Assembly: GCA_016717005.1 (NCBI GenBank)
Contig: JADJUF010000039.1
Span: forward strand, 1,240,001-1,304,000
DNA: 64,000 nt
Source: Myxococcales bacterium
GTDB taxonomy: Bacteria > Myxococcota_A > Polyangia > Haliangiales > Haliangiaceae
Reading direction: 5' to 3'
The notes under the pieces were generated by a model. That model was not told the origin of the DNA, did not search any database, and saw only the letters and a list, made by a program, of their open reading frames with translations. Made by a program: the position numbers and the translations under genes. Shown here one piece after another: positions 37,664 through 49,340 of this stretch. Numbering within the stretch: position 1 is the first letter of the stretch; each line of letters begins with the position of its first letter.

Positions 37664-40113
37664 AGGAGGCGGTCCACGGCCGGCAAGCGGGACACATCGA
37701 GTTGGTAAGTCAGAACGTATTGGCACACGGCGCAGAACTCCTCTGCCTGGAGACGTTTGATGATCATAGGGAACGACAACACCGTCACGTCCTCCATGCG
37801 CCGCGACAACTTGCATGCGCGCGAAGGCCGCACCACAAGGCAATCGAGACCCGCCCCGCCTTCGTAGGCCGCTGGCGTACTGGCACGCAGGCCGGTCACA
37901 GACGCGGTCCGATCGAACACCCCCAGCGGGTTACAGGCATTGGTAGTCAAAGGTCCATTGGCGAGTGCGGCCTGCACCGCGGGCTTGATCAACCACTGCG
38001 GCGCGCCTGCTGGATCAGTCCGCTGGAGCACGATCCGCACGTCGGGAACTGCGCCGCCAACCGAAAGTTGAGTCCAGAACGAGTCGACGACGTCCGCTGC
38101 ACTGACCCCGCCGAGGGGCCGGCAGCGTACGATCTGCGTCTGCGGATCGAAGGCCACCAACTCGAGTTCGAACGGATTGACGGCGATCGGCCCCACCGGC
38201 GGAATTGCTTCCCATAGCGGACCATTGCGCACCCACACCGGAGCAGGCCCGGTGCGGCGCTTCCATCGTATCGCGTGCGAAAGGTTGACAACGAAAGCGA
38301 CGTCGCTTCCGCTGACGAAGCAGTCCTCGACAACCGCACCGGCCGCGGCCCGCGGCCATCGCCACTTCAGCCGGCTGGCATCGACGCTGTGCCCGACACC
38401 CTGCACGTTGGCAAGCGTGTCGGAGTTCGCCTTCGACTTGGCGTGGTGGAAGCCCGCCGGCAGCGCTGAAGCGTCCGGCATCCGCCCGCCATACTCATCG
38501 TTGAGCGCTCCAAGGGCCGCGCTGTGGGCGAGCTCGTGCGCAAGCACGTCCGCCATCTCCATTAGCGGCCGACGCTCGTACGAGCTCGTGACGCCCACCT
38601 CCACGTCAAGGAGGTGCTGAGCCGGCGAAGCCGTCGTATGAATTGGCGAATTGGCCACGCCGACAGTCACCTGATTCCCTGTACACAGCAATACGGCCCC
38701 CGGGATCGATACTCCACCATAGAGATCCGTCCGACACAAGAACACGACCATCCCCTCCGAATCGCCGCCAGTCTGCCAGCGCTCCCCAAACCGCATTGGG
38801 CCATCCGGTGTGCGCAGCTTGCCGACCAGCGTGTCCAACATCGGCCGGTGCGCGGTCGCGGGATCGACTGGCACCGATCCGAGAAGCGGCGGCAGGCGAT
38901 GATCGGGAAAGAACGGCGCGCGCGCTGGCCCCCGTGACTTCGCGGACCCATCCAGCCACGTGTCATCGGAGATGGCCGGGGGATGAAACTTTTCCACGTA
39001 CGGACCATGGTGCGGATACGTGATCATAAGCCCAAATGCAGTGTCGCGAACTCGGCTCTGCCGTGCGACCCCAAGCTGCCTCCAAACGTCAAAAGTCTGT
39101 TGCCAGAGCGTGCGATTGCCCGTGTTGATCGAACCGCCCGCGGCGGTGACAAATGCGACAAGATCCGCGAACACCGGCGCAGACGAACGGCTGGGGTGGC
39201 CGATTGTTTCCAGCACCCGCGGCAAGAACGAGTCATCTGGGATGAGCGCATACGCCGGCGCACCTGCCGATGCCTGCACCATGTCAGCGCCAATCGAGAC
39301 ACCTTCGTCCGCAGATGAAAAGAACGCCCCGAACACGTCCAGTGATTCCATCAGCCGCGCGTACGGCTCAATCTTCCTGAGCTTCAAGGTCAGCACCTTG
39401 CAAAGGTCATGAAACTCCTGCTCGGTGGCCGCCGTGAAGCCTTCAGCTAGAAACAGAATCGAGCGCTTGGCGATCGCAGTTCCATTGTGATGCTGGCGCA
39501 GGATGGCAAGATCAGCGGACGGTGCGGTGACCTGGATGGTCACACTCCCAGTCAGCGGCGTGACCGATAACCCGGGCACCCCTGTGGCGACATCGATCGT
39601 GACCACCCAGGTGCCAGTGGCCGCGGTGGTCGTCACGCGGCCGTCACTGCCGACCGTGAGACCGGCGGTCCCTGCTACAGGGTAGGCTAGAAAGTCACGG
39701 CCGGTGACGTCCACGATGATACGCGCACCGGTGGCATCCTCGAACTCTGCGTACACGACAAGGACGCGATCGGAGCGCTGTGTCTCAAGCTGGAGATCGG
39801 CGGTCGAGCACCACAAGCGATGAATCGCCCGGTGAACCGAGATGCGCACCGGAAGCGACAACACTGGCGCCCCCCCGGCAGGGCTTCGCATGATGAGCGA
39901 CGTTCGCTTGCTGCCTGTAGCGGACGTAGACGCGGTGAGCGTGAGACCAGTCATCGTCGCCAGCGAAACTGCGGCAGGAAGATCAAAGTCGAAGCCGGAC
40001 TGCCAATTCCAATCGTTCAGGGGCTGTTCATTAAAATTCCGCAGCAGGTCGAATGTGACCGACATGCCACGCAGAAGATGCACGTCGGTCGAGGGATAGA
40101 GCTTGACGGTCAC
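37660..40113 (-). CDS. M64-like metallopeptidase
   Basis: An 817-residue protein from a GTG at 40113 that overlaps the stop of the lipoprotein gene (GTGA); its own stop overlaps the DUF6603 A start (ATGA). An N-terminal beta region (about 1-210) with Ig-like strands precedes a peptidase core. KRSILFLAEGFTAATEQEFHDL resembles the M64 (IgA-peptidase-like) opening motif, and VLAHELAHSAALGALNDEYGG contains HExxH plus a downstream DEY, as in M64 zinc enzymes. No signal peptide is obvious. It uses less extreme GC codons than genes outside the locus, suggesting separate acquisition. Probably the effector or processing enzyme of cassette A. Confidence 0.78.
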   Translation of the reverse strand: MTVKLYPSTDVHLLRGMSVTFDLLRNFNEQPLNDWNWQSGFDFDLPAAVSLATMTGLTLTASTSATGSKRTSLIMRSPAGGAPVLSLPVRISVHRAIHRLWCSTADLQLETQRSDRVLVVYAEFEDATGARIIVDVTGRDFLAYPVAGTAGLTVGSDGRVTTTAATGTWVVTIDVATGVPGLSVTPLTGSVTIQVTAPSADLAILRQHHNGTAIAKRSILFLAEGFTAATEQEFHDLCKVLTLKLRKIEPYARLMESLDVFGAFFSSADEGVSIGADMVQASAGAPAYALIPDDSFLPRVLETIGHPSRSSAPVFADLVAFVTAAGGSINTGNRTLWQQTFDVWRQLGVARQSRVRDTAFGLMITYPHHGPYVEKFHPPAISDDTWLDGSAKSRGPARAPFFPDHRLPPLLGSVPVDPATAHRPMLDTLVGKLRTPDGPMRFGERWQTGGDSEGMVVFLCRTDLYGGVSIPGAVLLCTGNQVTVGVANSPIHTTASPAQHLLDVEVGVTSSYERRPLMEMADVLAHELAHSAALGALNDEYGGRMPDASALPAGFHHAKSKANSDTLANVQGVGHSVDASRLKWRWPRAAAGAVVEDCFVSGSDVAFVVNLSHAIRWKRRTGPAPVWVRNGPLWEAIPPVGPIAVNPFELELVAFDPQTQIVRCRPLGGVSAADVVDSFWTQLSVGGAVPDVRIVLQRTDPAGAPQWLIKPAVQAALANGPLTTNACNPLGVFDRTASVTGLRASTPAAYEGGAGLDCLVVRPSRACKLSRRMEDVTVLSFPMIIKRLQAEEFCAVCQYVLTYQLDVSRLPAVDRLL

Positions 40114-40796
40114 GGCTGCACCCGCGTTGTCAGCGCGTCGGGGCCGTATGTGTAAGAATCTGGAGCGCCGTACTCAAGGTAGGCTCCATAGGTCTCATCG
40201 TATGCGCGCATGGCGATCATTCGCCCGTGCTTCCACTGCAACCATGCCCCAGCGGGCCTTCCATGAACACAGTATCCCTGGGCGACCAGGGAACCGTCAT
40301 GTGCGATGACCTCTACCGGCCCGTTGCTCTGACCGTCGGAATCGCGACATGCAAGCGCCTGACTCCCATCGAGCGCAGGAATGGGCACACGACAAATCGT
40401 GATGCCGTGTCTACATGGCTCAATCGGACGCCCGCCCCCATGCGATGAGGCGAAAGGATCACCCGGCAACGGCGGATCGATGCTATTCCACGGCCCGTCA
40501 TCCACGACAATATAATCTCCAGGCCCTCGACGCTCGACCGCACAGCTCATTGGATGGCGTATCGGATCCGGATCCGCCCCCGGGCATTGGAAGGTGAGCA
40601 CGCGAGTGCGCCCTTCGAGCGGCGCTGCTATGGCCGGCGCGTCCTGCCGGGTTGGGGGTTTGACGCAACCTGAGTTTGGCGCCACCAGCGCCACCACCGC
40701 CACCACCGCCTGCACGGCCCGAGGCGGTGCCTCGCGCGAGCGCCCCGCGCGGGGGTGCGGTGCTCCGGTCGCCACCCCCGCGCGGAGGCGGGACAC
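40110..40796 (-). CDS. YwqK/MORN-like lipoprotein
   Basis: Up to 228 residues; the start is uncertain (GTG 40796, or GTG 40715 directly at the hydrophobic signal). The signal AVVAVVALVAPNSGC has a lipobox-like cysteine. The C-terminal third shows the antitoxin YwqK-like/MORN pattern: GPVEVIAHDGSLVAQGYC, then GRPAGAWLQWKHGRMI. The same pattern occurs in the partial gene at the right edge (GPIELVGSDGSLLEHTFC), so the two are paralogues. It is translationally coupled to the M64-like peptidase gene and could be a membrane-anchored partner or immunity-type protein for it; that role is inference. Confidence 0.65.
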   Translation of the reverse strand: MSRLRAGVATGAPHPRAGRSREAPPRAVQAVVAVVALVAPNSGCVKPPTRQDAPAIAAPLEGRTRVLTFQCPGADPDPIRHPMSCAVERRGPGDYIVVDDGPWNSIDPPLPGDPFASSHGGGRPIEPCRHGITICRVPIPALDGSQALACRDSDGQSNGPVEVIAHDGSLVAQGYCVHGRPAGAWLQWKHGRMIAMRAYDETYGAYLEYGAPDSYTYGPDALTTRVQP

Positions 40797-41294
40797 CCCA
40801 TCATAATTGCGATCGCCGCGCTGAGAGAATGACGACGGGGTGACGCTGATGCGCATGACGAGCTCCGTGAAGGAAGAAGTCGGAAGTTGTGGCAGTAAGC
40901 GTGACAGCAGGATGCGCTTGACGGGATCGATGGATTTTGATCTGGTCCCTGGGGTCCCTGGGTGCAACGTGGCAGCCCCTACCCCGAGCAAATTTCGCGA
41001 GCGCTGTGAGTTCATCTCAAGCCTGCGACGGTCGCCCGGCAGCGACCACCTCGGTGGCGAAACGTTCGCTTTCAGGCTGAGGCGTGCGCTTGACTGGTTG
41101 GTGTCGCAGCGCCCATCCATGCACAACGATGCCGGACGCTCGCGACGGATTAGCCGGCGATGCGGCCACGCCCGCTTCCGCCGCAACAGCGACCGCGGAC
41201 CGTCGCCGAAAGCTATGCCCGCCATGACCTCCGCCTACCATGGACTAGTTCTATCAGCGCCCAGCAGAATTCACAATACCAGCTGCAGGTCCCG
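40797..41294. other. About 500-bp gap between cassette B remnant and the cassette A operon
   Basis: No convincing gene: frames on both strands (up to 155 codons) lack codon bias and motifs. The stretch is clearly less GC-rich than the flanking modules and begins where copy B is cut off. It is the natural place for the promoter of the six-gene lipoprotein-M64-DUF6603-947-1409-575 operon. Confidence 0.5.
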
Positions 41295-44200
41295 CGACGG
41301 CCGGTAGCGCCCGGCCTCTTGCCGCTGCCCGCTGGCGACCACCACCGTGTCGTAGTCGAGCGCACGCACCAGCGGCAAGCCCGCGCGCACCGTCGACGCG
41401 CCCACCGCCACGCCAGCCACCATCTCCTCGAACCCCGGCCGCGCCAGCTTGTCCGCCTCGCTCATCGCCTCGAACTGCGCAGCCGCGAACCAGTCCTTCA
41501 CCGGCGTCACCGCCGCCGCCGGCACCACCGCGCCACCCACCTGCACCTCACTCACGTGGAACCGGTCCACGCCGACCGGCCGACCGTGCGCGTACGCGGT
41601 GATCGTCCGCTCCAGCGGCACCACCTCCTGCGTCACCGACAACGTCGCGCACGGGTCCACCAGCGCCCCCGCCGCCTGGCCCCCCGCGGCGTCCCCCGGC
41701 GTCCCCCCCACCGCCGCCGCCAGCCCCGCGGCACCTCGGCGGCCCACGCCGCCGGCTCCGCCAGCGCCGCCTGCAGCGCCGGCCAGATCTGCCGCGCCGG
41801 CACCGTCGCCGGCGCGCCGTCCCCGAACCGCACGTGCACCGGCACGCACAGGTCGATGAACCACAGCGACAGGCACGCCTTGCCGTCGACCCGCCACGGC
41901 TGCGGCCCCTGCAGGTGGCCCTCGAAGCTCACCGCCGCCAGCGTCGTCGTCCCGCGCCGCAGCGCCACCCCGCCCACACGTCCACCGCCAGCCCGAACGG
42001 CGAGAACTGCACCAGCGTCTCGAACCCCAGCGCGCCCGTGATGTTCAGCGGCCCCGCCGACGCGTACAGATCGATCCGCGCGCCCAGCTGCAGCGTGTTC
42101 GACGTCAGCGCCAGGAACCCCTCCGCGTCCAGCCGCGGATCGTCCCCCGACCCCAGCTCGATCCGCACCCGCCGCAGCGTCGGGAAGTCCGCCGGCGCCG
42201 GAACTGCGAGTGGAACCCGCCGATCGCCAGCGCGAAGCTCCGCGGGCTCCCCAGCTCATCCGGACGCCAGGTCCCCGGTGATCAGGAACCCCGCGATCGT
42301 CGAGCTCCGCGGCGACGCGTCCACCGCCACCCGCCGCTGCCCGGAAATCCACCTCGCCCACCACGTCCATCGCCAGGTCGACGACCGCGTGCTCCTCCGT
42401 CGGCAGCTTCGTCGTCACCGTCCCCAGCACCACCACCCGCGCCGGCGCCGGCAGCTCCAGGAGCACCGCCAGCGTCCCCGCACCACCGTCGGCGCGCCCC
42501 AGCCAAACTTCACCGCCGGCCCGAACACGTACCGCCCCTCCGCCGCCGGGAAGTACCGCGCCAGGTCGGTCGTCAGCCGCCCCGCCTGCGCGATCGGGTC
42601 CGCCGGGAAGAAGATGTCCCCCATGCCCGCCGGCGTCCGCAGCGCCGCCCGCAGCGCGTCCGTGTCGACGCGCCGATGGATCCCGATCAGCCCCCCGACG
42701 CCCTCGAGCGTGAAGCCCAGGCCAAGTTGGACCGTCGAGAACTCGGCGCTGACCACGGCGGCGAGCGAGTAGCTGTGACCAGTCGCATCCAGCGCCGCGA
42801 GCGCCGAGACCGACACCCCACAGATCGACAGGGCCAAGGCGCCTTGGTAGTGACGCTCGCCGGCATCGGACGTCGTCTGGATGCGGCCGCCGCCGGACAC
42901 CACACCGGCGTCGACGCCGACGCCCACTCCTTCGGGCCAGCGCGGGCCGAACGACAGGTCGGCGATCCCCAGGCTCCCACCCACCGCGCCGGGATCGACG
43001 CGGACCTCAAGCCCGACGTTCTCGGCCGCCAGCTCCACCGGTCCAAGCTTGACCCGTACGTCGCCGCCAACCTCGAGCGAGATCGCGCCGCTGACGGCCC
43101 GCAGACCGAGTCGAACCGCATCCAAGACGAGCGCGCTCGACCGCCCCCCCACGGGTATGCGCGCCGTCAGATCTCCGCTGCCGCAGAATCTCAGTCCGCC
43201 ACCGAGGTCCCACTCGAGAAGCGCGTCGAACTGGGCTGAGGCCGCGCCGCCTGGGGTGACGCGCGCCAGCAAGCCATCGCCATGAGTGGCGGCGCCCAGC
43301 GCCAGACGGGCGCCGCGCAGCTCCGCACGGATCGCGACGTTGCGCGAGGTCGGTGCCACCGCAACACGGGCCGCGACCGACACCGCGCCGGGATCGAACG
43401 CGGCGCCGGACGGCTGCCCGGCCGGGCGTGTGAGGCTCAGTTCGATCTCGGCGGCTTCGCCTGTGCCGTGCGTCTGGACACCTGCAGGCGTAATGAGAAG
43501 CGCGTCCAGACTCCCCGTGATGCGCGTCGACAGTTGCCACGCGCCGACGGCGGACGAGATCTCGCCGCTCCCCGAGGGCCGGATCAGCAAGCCCGGGCCC
43601 CCGCGTGTCGTCGGAACGACCGCGAGCACCGCGCCGAGCGTTACCGCGACACCATCGACACGATGGGTCACCGCCATCATGTGCCGCAGGTCGGTGGTCG
43701 CGCTGCCGTAGTCGTAGCCGTATCTCGACTTGAGCCCGTACGATGTCTCCAGGCCGCACCAAGCGAGGAACTCCGCCAGTCTCGGGAACAGGCGGCTCGC
43801 GACCAAGCGCGCGCCGGCATCGTCGGCCAGCCCCGTCTCGCCGAAGTACTCGGCGCGCAGCGTGCTGATCGGCGCCCCGACCAGCGCTGGCAGTCGATCG
43901 AGCCGCACGCGATCCACCACGCGCGGGCGCCGAAGCACCGCGCCTGAGGCATCGACGATCGCTGGCTGGAGCCCCACGTCGCGATCCCTGACCACGAGGC
44001 CGAGAAGGAGTGCAACCTGATACGCCGCGGGCTTCGCGCGGAGCGCCACGGCGATCATCACCTCGAGCAGATCGACGACGAACCGATCGAGTTCCGGCGG
44101 CGCGGCGTTGATGTCAAACCCGTCGGCCAGTGTGAACACGTGGTCGACCAACGCCTGCACCGTGGCCAGTGCGTCGAGGGCTGACCTGACGTCGGTCGGC

Positions 44201-44415
44201 GGTTCGTCGACCCATCGCTCGAGTTCGTCAAGGCTCGCAGCGATGGCTGCGATCCGGTCGAGGACCTGGTCCAGCGGCACGCCCGTGACGCGATCGATCT
44301 CCCAGCCCAGCGCGCCCACCAGCTCCTGCCCAAACTCACGTGATGCCGTCGCAATTCGTACCGTCGTGCCCACGCTCCGCGCCCAACGCACGACCGCGCC
44401 AATCAGCTCGATCAT
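41271..44415 (-). pseudogene. DUF6603-domain protein, copy B, truncated and scrambled
   Basis: Starts at ATG 44415, overlapping the PhoD-like gene stop (ATGA). The N-terminal 560 codons are open and unlike copies A, C and D in detail, though the same scaffold is visible (RLPALVGAPISTLRAEYFGETG aligns with the LxxxPxxLxxxYxWG stretch of the others). The conserved module has at least seven single-base indels: -1 in C-runs at 42476-42479, near 42244, near 42190 and near 41968, among others, and one +1 G near 42340. The last 105 codons and the junction with the 947-aa gene are missing: homology stops at 41295. Almost certainly non-functional. Confidence 0.75.
41295..42720 (-). repeat. Conserved 3' module, copy B (truncated)
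   Basis: Near-identical to the other three modules but lacks their last 400 bp or so, with several small indels. The 5' limit (42720) is at the codons for GLGFTLEGVGGLIG, where the sequence switches from the cassette-specific N-terminus to the shared part. Confidence 0.82.
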
Positions 44416-46854
44416 GTGGAGGGCTCCCAGTCGCTGATCGGGAACTCGTCGTCATCGACGTCGAATCCGACGACGAAAGAACTCCACGGCTCGGGCGAGA
44501 CCCCTGGCGCCATCCGCCACCACAGGTTCTGGGTCGCTGCGGAAACGATGCCCGGCGAGGGCCTTCCGAGCACAATCTCCCCGAGATTGTTCTTGCCGAC
44601 GATCCTCCTTCCCGTTGCCGAATGAGCCTTGGTAGTCTTGGTACGCGCTCGCGATCGTCATCAGTATTGAGCGTGTGCAAGCGGGTCGCCCTCGACATGG
44701 GGCGGAGAGGGCGCTTCAAACGCCTCTGCGACCACGTAGTCGATGCGATAGCGCCAGTCTGGGGGCGGTCCGACCCGACCAGGCTGCCGAGCTCATCCTC
44801 CGCACGAACGGTCAACAGGAGGCATCGGCCTGAGGGCCTTGGGGCCACTAGGCCGCGGCGCCAGGACGCGCTTCTATCGATCTCTGCTTGCGGTATTGAT
44901 TGCGTGCTCAAACGGCACCGGGCCAACCTAATCACAGTTTCGGATCGGATGGAATCGTGGATCTCCGGAAGTTGTAGCCCCAGCGGTGCTGTCGGTTGGA
45001 GTTCACGCTCGCGTCGACAAGCGCTCGACACAAAGTGGGCGATGACCGCACGCTGGGGCGCTGCCTCGCTGCGCCCGAGAAGGCGGCTTGGCGGAATAGG
45101 CGACGCGCGCGGCGTAGGGCGTAGTGCAGGTCGCCCGCGAGGATGATGACCTTGCCGTCGCGCTCCGGCGACGACGCGCCCAACGATCGCGGCCAAGAGG
45201 CGCTCGAGCGGGTCACTGTCCAGGTACCAGATGTCCCCGACCTCTGGCGAGTATGCGACCACCCAATCCCAGCCCGAGTTGGGCCTGGCCCCCCCTGGTA
45301 GCTCTTCCACCACTCATAGATGTCCTCCACCATTGCTTCAACACGAACGACCCAGGGCATCGGAGCTTGGATCGCGGGCCGAGGACGACAGGACAAACGT
45401 CACCTCGGGCGGTGCACCGGCGGGCGGAGGGATCTGGGCAGCCAAGGCCTGCTCCGACAGGAGCTCGCCCGCCTTCAGATTGTCATCCAGTTGCGAGAAC
45501 TTTCGCCAGGTGCGCTCGTCAGGCGCAAGTAGCTGATATCCAGGCCCGGCGACTGTAAAATGAAAGGACAGCGGAGCCACCGACGGCGCCATCAACACGG
45601 GGCGAGGGACCTCCGTGTGCCAGCGACCCAGATCGTGCGCAGGTGGAGACGCTGCCCCGTCAGGTTGAACGAATGGGATAGACATCGCCCACCGCAGCGC
45701 ATTCTCGTATTCAGGAAGATAGCTGCGGTCGACGTTTGCGAGGTCGAGGACTCTCATCATCCGCTGAAACGCACCCCATCCAGGTCCACGTGGATCATTT
45801 CCCCATCCTTGGAAGATCGAGAACGAGAGAAGTGCGTTCATCACGAGCCGTCGACCGAGCGACTGACGGCAACAGGCGGCTGCACCACTCATGATTGAGG
45901 TTCCAGCTGTTCTTCACCTCGTGATCATCGAAGATCATGTAGGTGGGAATATTGGCGAGCGCCCTTCGCACCCGATGCAGATCTGTCGCAAAGCTGATCG
46001 TCTCGCGATTCCAGAGCCCCGTGGTCGTCGGCCACAGAATTGGCGACCACCAGAGCAGATAGGAAGCACAGAACTCCGCGAGTGACAGCCGGAGGCACCG
46101 GGGCCGCTCATCAAGCTCGAAAATGTTCCGACGCCTTCCCGTTCATCGGGCGGAAGCTCGCTGCCGAGCACCTCTACCTGCGGGAGGATCTCGGGCCAGC
46201 CCAGCAAGGCCTCGCCGATCTCGCTGCACATTGCGAGGAGCTGCTCAGAGTGCTCATCGGCGTAGATCTGATCCCCGGTCAGTGCCAGCAAGTGGGGGCG
46301 ATTCAACGGCTGCGCTACCGTATCGGCGATCATGACGTCCAGCGCGAGCAGGCCGTCCTCGCCAGCATAGTCCGGATCTCGACAGGACCCATGCACCACG
46401 CGAAGGCGACGCACGTCGTCAGGGGACAGTGCGAAGGACGGCAACGGGATCGACGGCCCATACGTCAAGGCGGCAGCGGCCGCCGCGTGGGCGTCACCGG
46501 GGTCGGCGTGACGCGTCATGACCCCCACCGAGAACAGCGAACTCCCGCCCGCTGGGTCCATGGGTGACGTCGAGGCTGCCATCGGCAAGAAGGCACAGGT
46601 CGTAGCTGTAGATGGCGCCCCATGGCAGGGGAGATACCCGACAGCGTCACGAGCGCGACATGAAGGTGATCGCCGATGCGCTGAGAGTCAGCGGTCGCCG
46701 TGCCAACCAGGGACCGACGTGGCGACGTCGTAGAGCTGAAGTGTGACGGTACGCGCGTCGCGCAAGGCGATCCAGATGCTGGCCTCGGCGCTGGTCACGC
46801 GCCGAACGATCGGCCCGGCGAGCACCAAGGGGAGTGCCGCGATGTCGAGGTCAT
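44412..46854 (-). pseudogene. PhoD-like phosphatase, frameshifted
   Basis: Pieces in several frames reconstruct a PhoD-like metallophosphatase. From the start: LPLVLAGPIVRRVTSAEASIW, then VVHGSCRDPDY, LLALTGDQIYADEH (metal ligands), MIFDDHEVKNSWNLN (the FDDHExxxxW motif), MNALLSFSIFQGWGN, and KVIILAGDLHYALRRA (final metal-binding GDxHY). The last frame ends in DDDEFPISDWEPST and a stop overlapping the DUF6603 B start. At least four frame changes separate these blocks. All active-site residues survive, so decay is recent or the shifts are sequencing errors. It would be the enzyme of cassette B. Confidence 0.72.
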
Positions 46855-49115
46855 GGCGCCGCCCCCCTGAGCTCGTACGTGCAGCCCTCGGACGTGATCG
46901 CCATCAGCGTCTGTTTGCGGACCAGGATCCGGCAGCCGGAGCTGCCGGCCGGGAGGTCGTCGGTGCGGCCCCAGGTGGACGTGGCCGGATCCCACAGAAT
47001 GGTGCGATCGCACCCCGCAATGACCACCCGCCCATCGGGGAGCACGCGCGCGGCCTGGGGCGCTTGGGGTAGGTCGAACTCGGGCAGCGCGGACGCGGGC
47101 CCGTTGGTGACGGATCCCACCGCCTCGATCGGGAGCCCAATCCTGCGCGTGGTGCCCTCGAACGGCGGGAAGCCCCCGTGACGAGCACGGTGCCGTCCGC
47201 GAGCTGACCGCCAGCGGCGACGCACGCGGGCGCGCAGCGTGCCGACTGTGGCAAACGAGTTGTCTCGCGGGCCGAGCGCCTGGATCAGATCGAGTGGCTT
47301 GGGTTCCTAGCCCTCTGGACCTCACCGAGCGCCAGCACGCGACCATCCCGCAGCGCGCGAGCACGCCGACGCTGTCACGCCGCGGCGTCGCGTTCACGTC
47401 GACCACCCGCCTGGTCGCCGGATCCCCAGATCAGACTCCGCCGAACTTCCAGGTGGCGTAGGCGACCTTCCAGTTGTCATTGGCGAGGCGCTGCGGGACT
47501 CGCCGACGCGCGTAGCCGCCGACGAGCGCGACGCGACCATCCGCCAGCGATGCCGCCGCATGCTCGGTCAGCGGAACCGGCAACCGCCCAGCTGAACTCC
47601 AGCCCCCGTCGGGGATCCCACACCTCGAGCGTGTCGAGATTGTACACTCCTTCGTCGTAGTCAGAGGAGCCCGGCTCCTTCGTCGAGAACCAGTAGCTCG
47701 TTCTTACGATGCGGTTCTGATCGCTCCCACCGGCGACAAGGACTCGGCCGTCCGGCAGCAGCGTCGCGGTGTGGTTCATCCGCGGCGTGGACATCGCGCC
47801 GGTCTCAGCCCACGCGCCGGTCTCCGGATCCACGACGATCGCGCTGCGACGTGCGGTAGTCGCCCACGTTGCCTCCCGCGACCAGGAGGCGGCCGTCCGC
47901 GAGCGGCGTCACTGAGCCGCCCGCGGGAGCATGGGGATCGCTGCCAGGCGACGCCACGCCAGATCCATCGTCGCCTCGGTGCTCCAGATCGTGGTCCGCC
48001 CGGTCTGGTCGACCGCGAGGATGCGACCATCGGGGAGTGCGGCGAACAAGCGGTCGACTTCGTGGGGCTTGCGATCCGCTCCCACTTCCCCGTGGCAACC
48101 GTGTACAGGCTCGCTTCGGTGTCGAGCGTGCCGGTGCGCGCAATCAAGACACGATCGTCCACCGTCGGCACTGCGAGCAATCCACCTTCGGGGTGCTGCG
48201 GCGGTGGCGGGGCTATGTCGCGCCATATCGCCCCATCTGGGTCCCAGCCCTTCCACCCCGACCCAGTCCTGGCAATGACCCGACCGCCGGGCAGCTCGAT
48301 AGCGGCGGAGATCCCCATGCGCGGTCGCGCACCCGGCAGAGGCGCCGGACTGGCGTCCGGGGCCGCAGAAATCATCACGGACGCGTCCCCGAAGAACCAC
48401 ACGAGCGACCGGTCAGCTGCCGCGGTCACGGCTACAATGCTGTAGTACGGGACTTGCGGCGGAACGACGACCTTCGCAAGCCCGGCAGGCGACCACGTCT
48501 TGCCGACGAGTCCGCTACCTTCATCGTATCCTAGGACCAGTGCTTCGTCGCCGCGAAGCGGCACGATGCGATCGAGGTTGAACGGCGCAGCGGCACGCGC
48601 CACCTCGGTCCACTGGTTGTTTGATGGGTCGTAGAGAACAAAGACGACAGACCCTTGCCGCGCGACCTCTTTCGGCCGAGGGCCAGGCAACTGAATCCCG
48701 ACCAGGACACGACCCCGCGCAAGCTCGACGCCGACGCCGTCGCACATCGCTTCAGGCAATGGCGCGAGCGCGCGCCACGCCACGGTGGCGGGCTCGAACA
48801 ACTCGACGTCGTTGCCACATGGCGAGTCCTTCGCCCCGGCCCGTCCGCCCGCGAACATCACCCGACCGCCAGAAAGCGCCAGCATGAGTCCGTCGGCGCG
48901 TCGCTTCTGCGCAGATGGACCCGCGGACCAAGCGCCGAGCGGCGGCTCTTCGATGGAGCACTGCACGTCCCCACTTTCGGCAGCGGGGCAAGCGCGGGTG
49001 TTCGGCACCCACTCCACAGCACCGCGACCAGCAGCGCCACCCACCAACTTCCGAAGCCACTTGAACCGATCGCGAGCCTCGATGCGCGCATCGAAAGTCG
49101 TGACAGTCGCTTCAT
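46851..49115 (-). pseudogene. Kelch-repeat lipoprotein, frameshifted
   Basis: Starts at ATG 49115 with a lipoprotein signal (WWVALLVAVLWSGC). Six or more kelch-type blade motifs follow in shifting frames: LALSGGRVMFAGG, AIELPGGRVIARTG, FAALPDGRILAVDQ, VTPLADGRLLVAGG, TATLLPDGRVLVAGG, AASLADGRVALVGG and RVLPDGRVVIAGC. This fits a galactose-oxidase-like beta-propeller anchored in the membrane. The breaks I could place (for example AAGCCCCACG near 48060, CTCCCGCGGG near 47930) move the frame as a missing C would. The stop overlaps the PhoD-like start, so the two were co-translated. Confidence 0.72.
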
Positions 49116-49251
49116 TGGAAGCCTCACGACTCCCTCGTTGCCCGACTTCGCCCGCTGCGCTTCCCCGTCGCCAACCATGCGTGCAAAGATACCAGAGGTG
49201 GCGCCCCGAAGCAATCTGGTATGACAAATTCCTCGACCTCGATCCACCGGC

Positions 49252-49340
49252 GCCGCCGCCGCGTCCGCCGCCGTCACCTGCGCCGCCGCGCCGCGCCTCA
49301 CCCACGGGTAGAACCGCAGGGCCGCTTCACTGTCACTCAT
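49252..49340 (-). pseudogene. Orphan start of the 947-aa gene (after copy C)
   Basis: From ATG 49340, overlapping the stop of DUF6603 C as ATGA, 30 codons match the beginning of the 947-aa protein (ALRFYPWVRRGAAAQVTAAD) and then break off into unrelated sequence upstream of the Kelch gene. It is a displaced junction fragment, not a gene. Confidence 0.85.

Noticed and set aside
40840..41307. A plus-strand 155-codon frame in the gap before cassette A
   Set aside because: No codon bias, no motif, no ribosome site, and it runs into the truncated copy B on the opposite strand.
41633..42466. Separate small minus-strand proteins within DUF6603 copies (for example alanine/glycine/arginine-rich frames)
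   Set aside because: They are shifted readings of the conserved module. The correct frame is identified by comparing the four copies.
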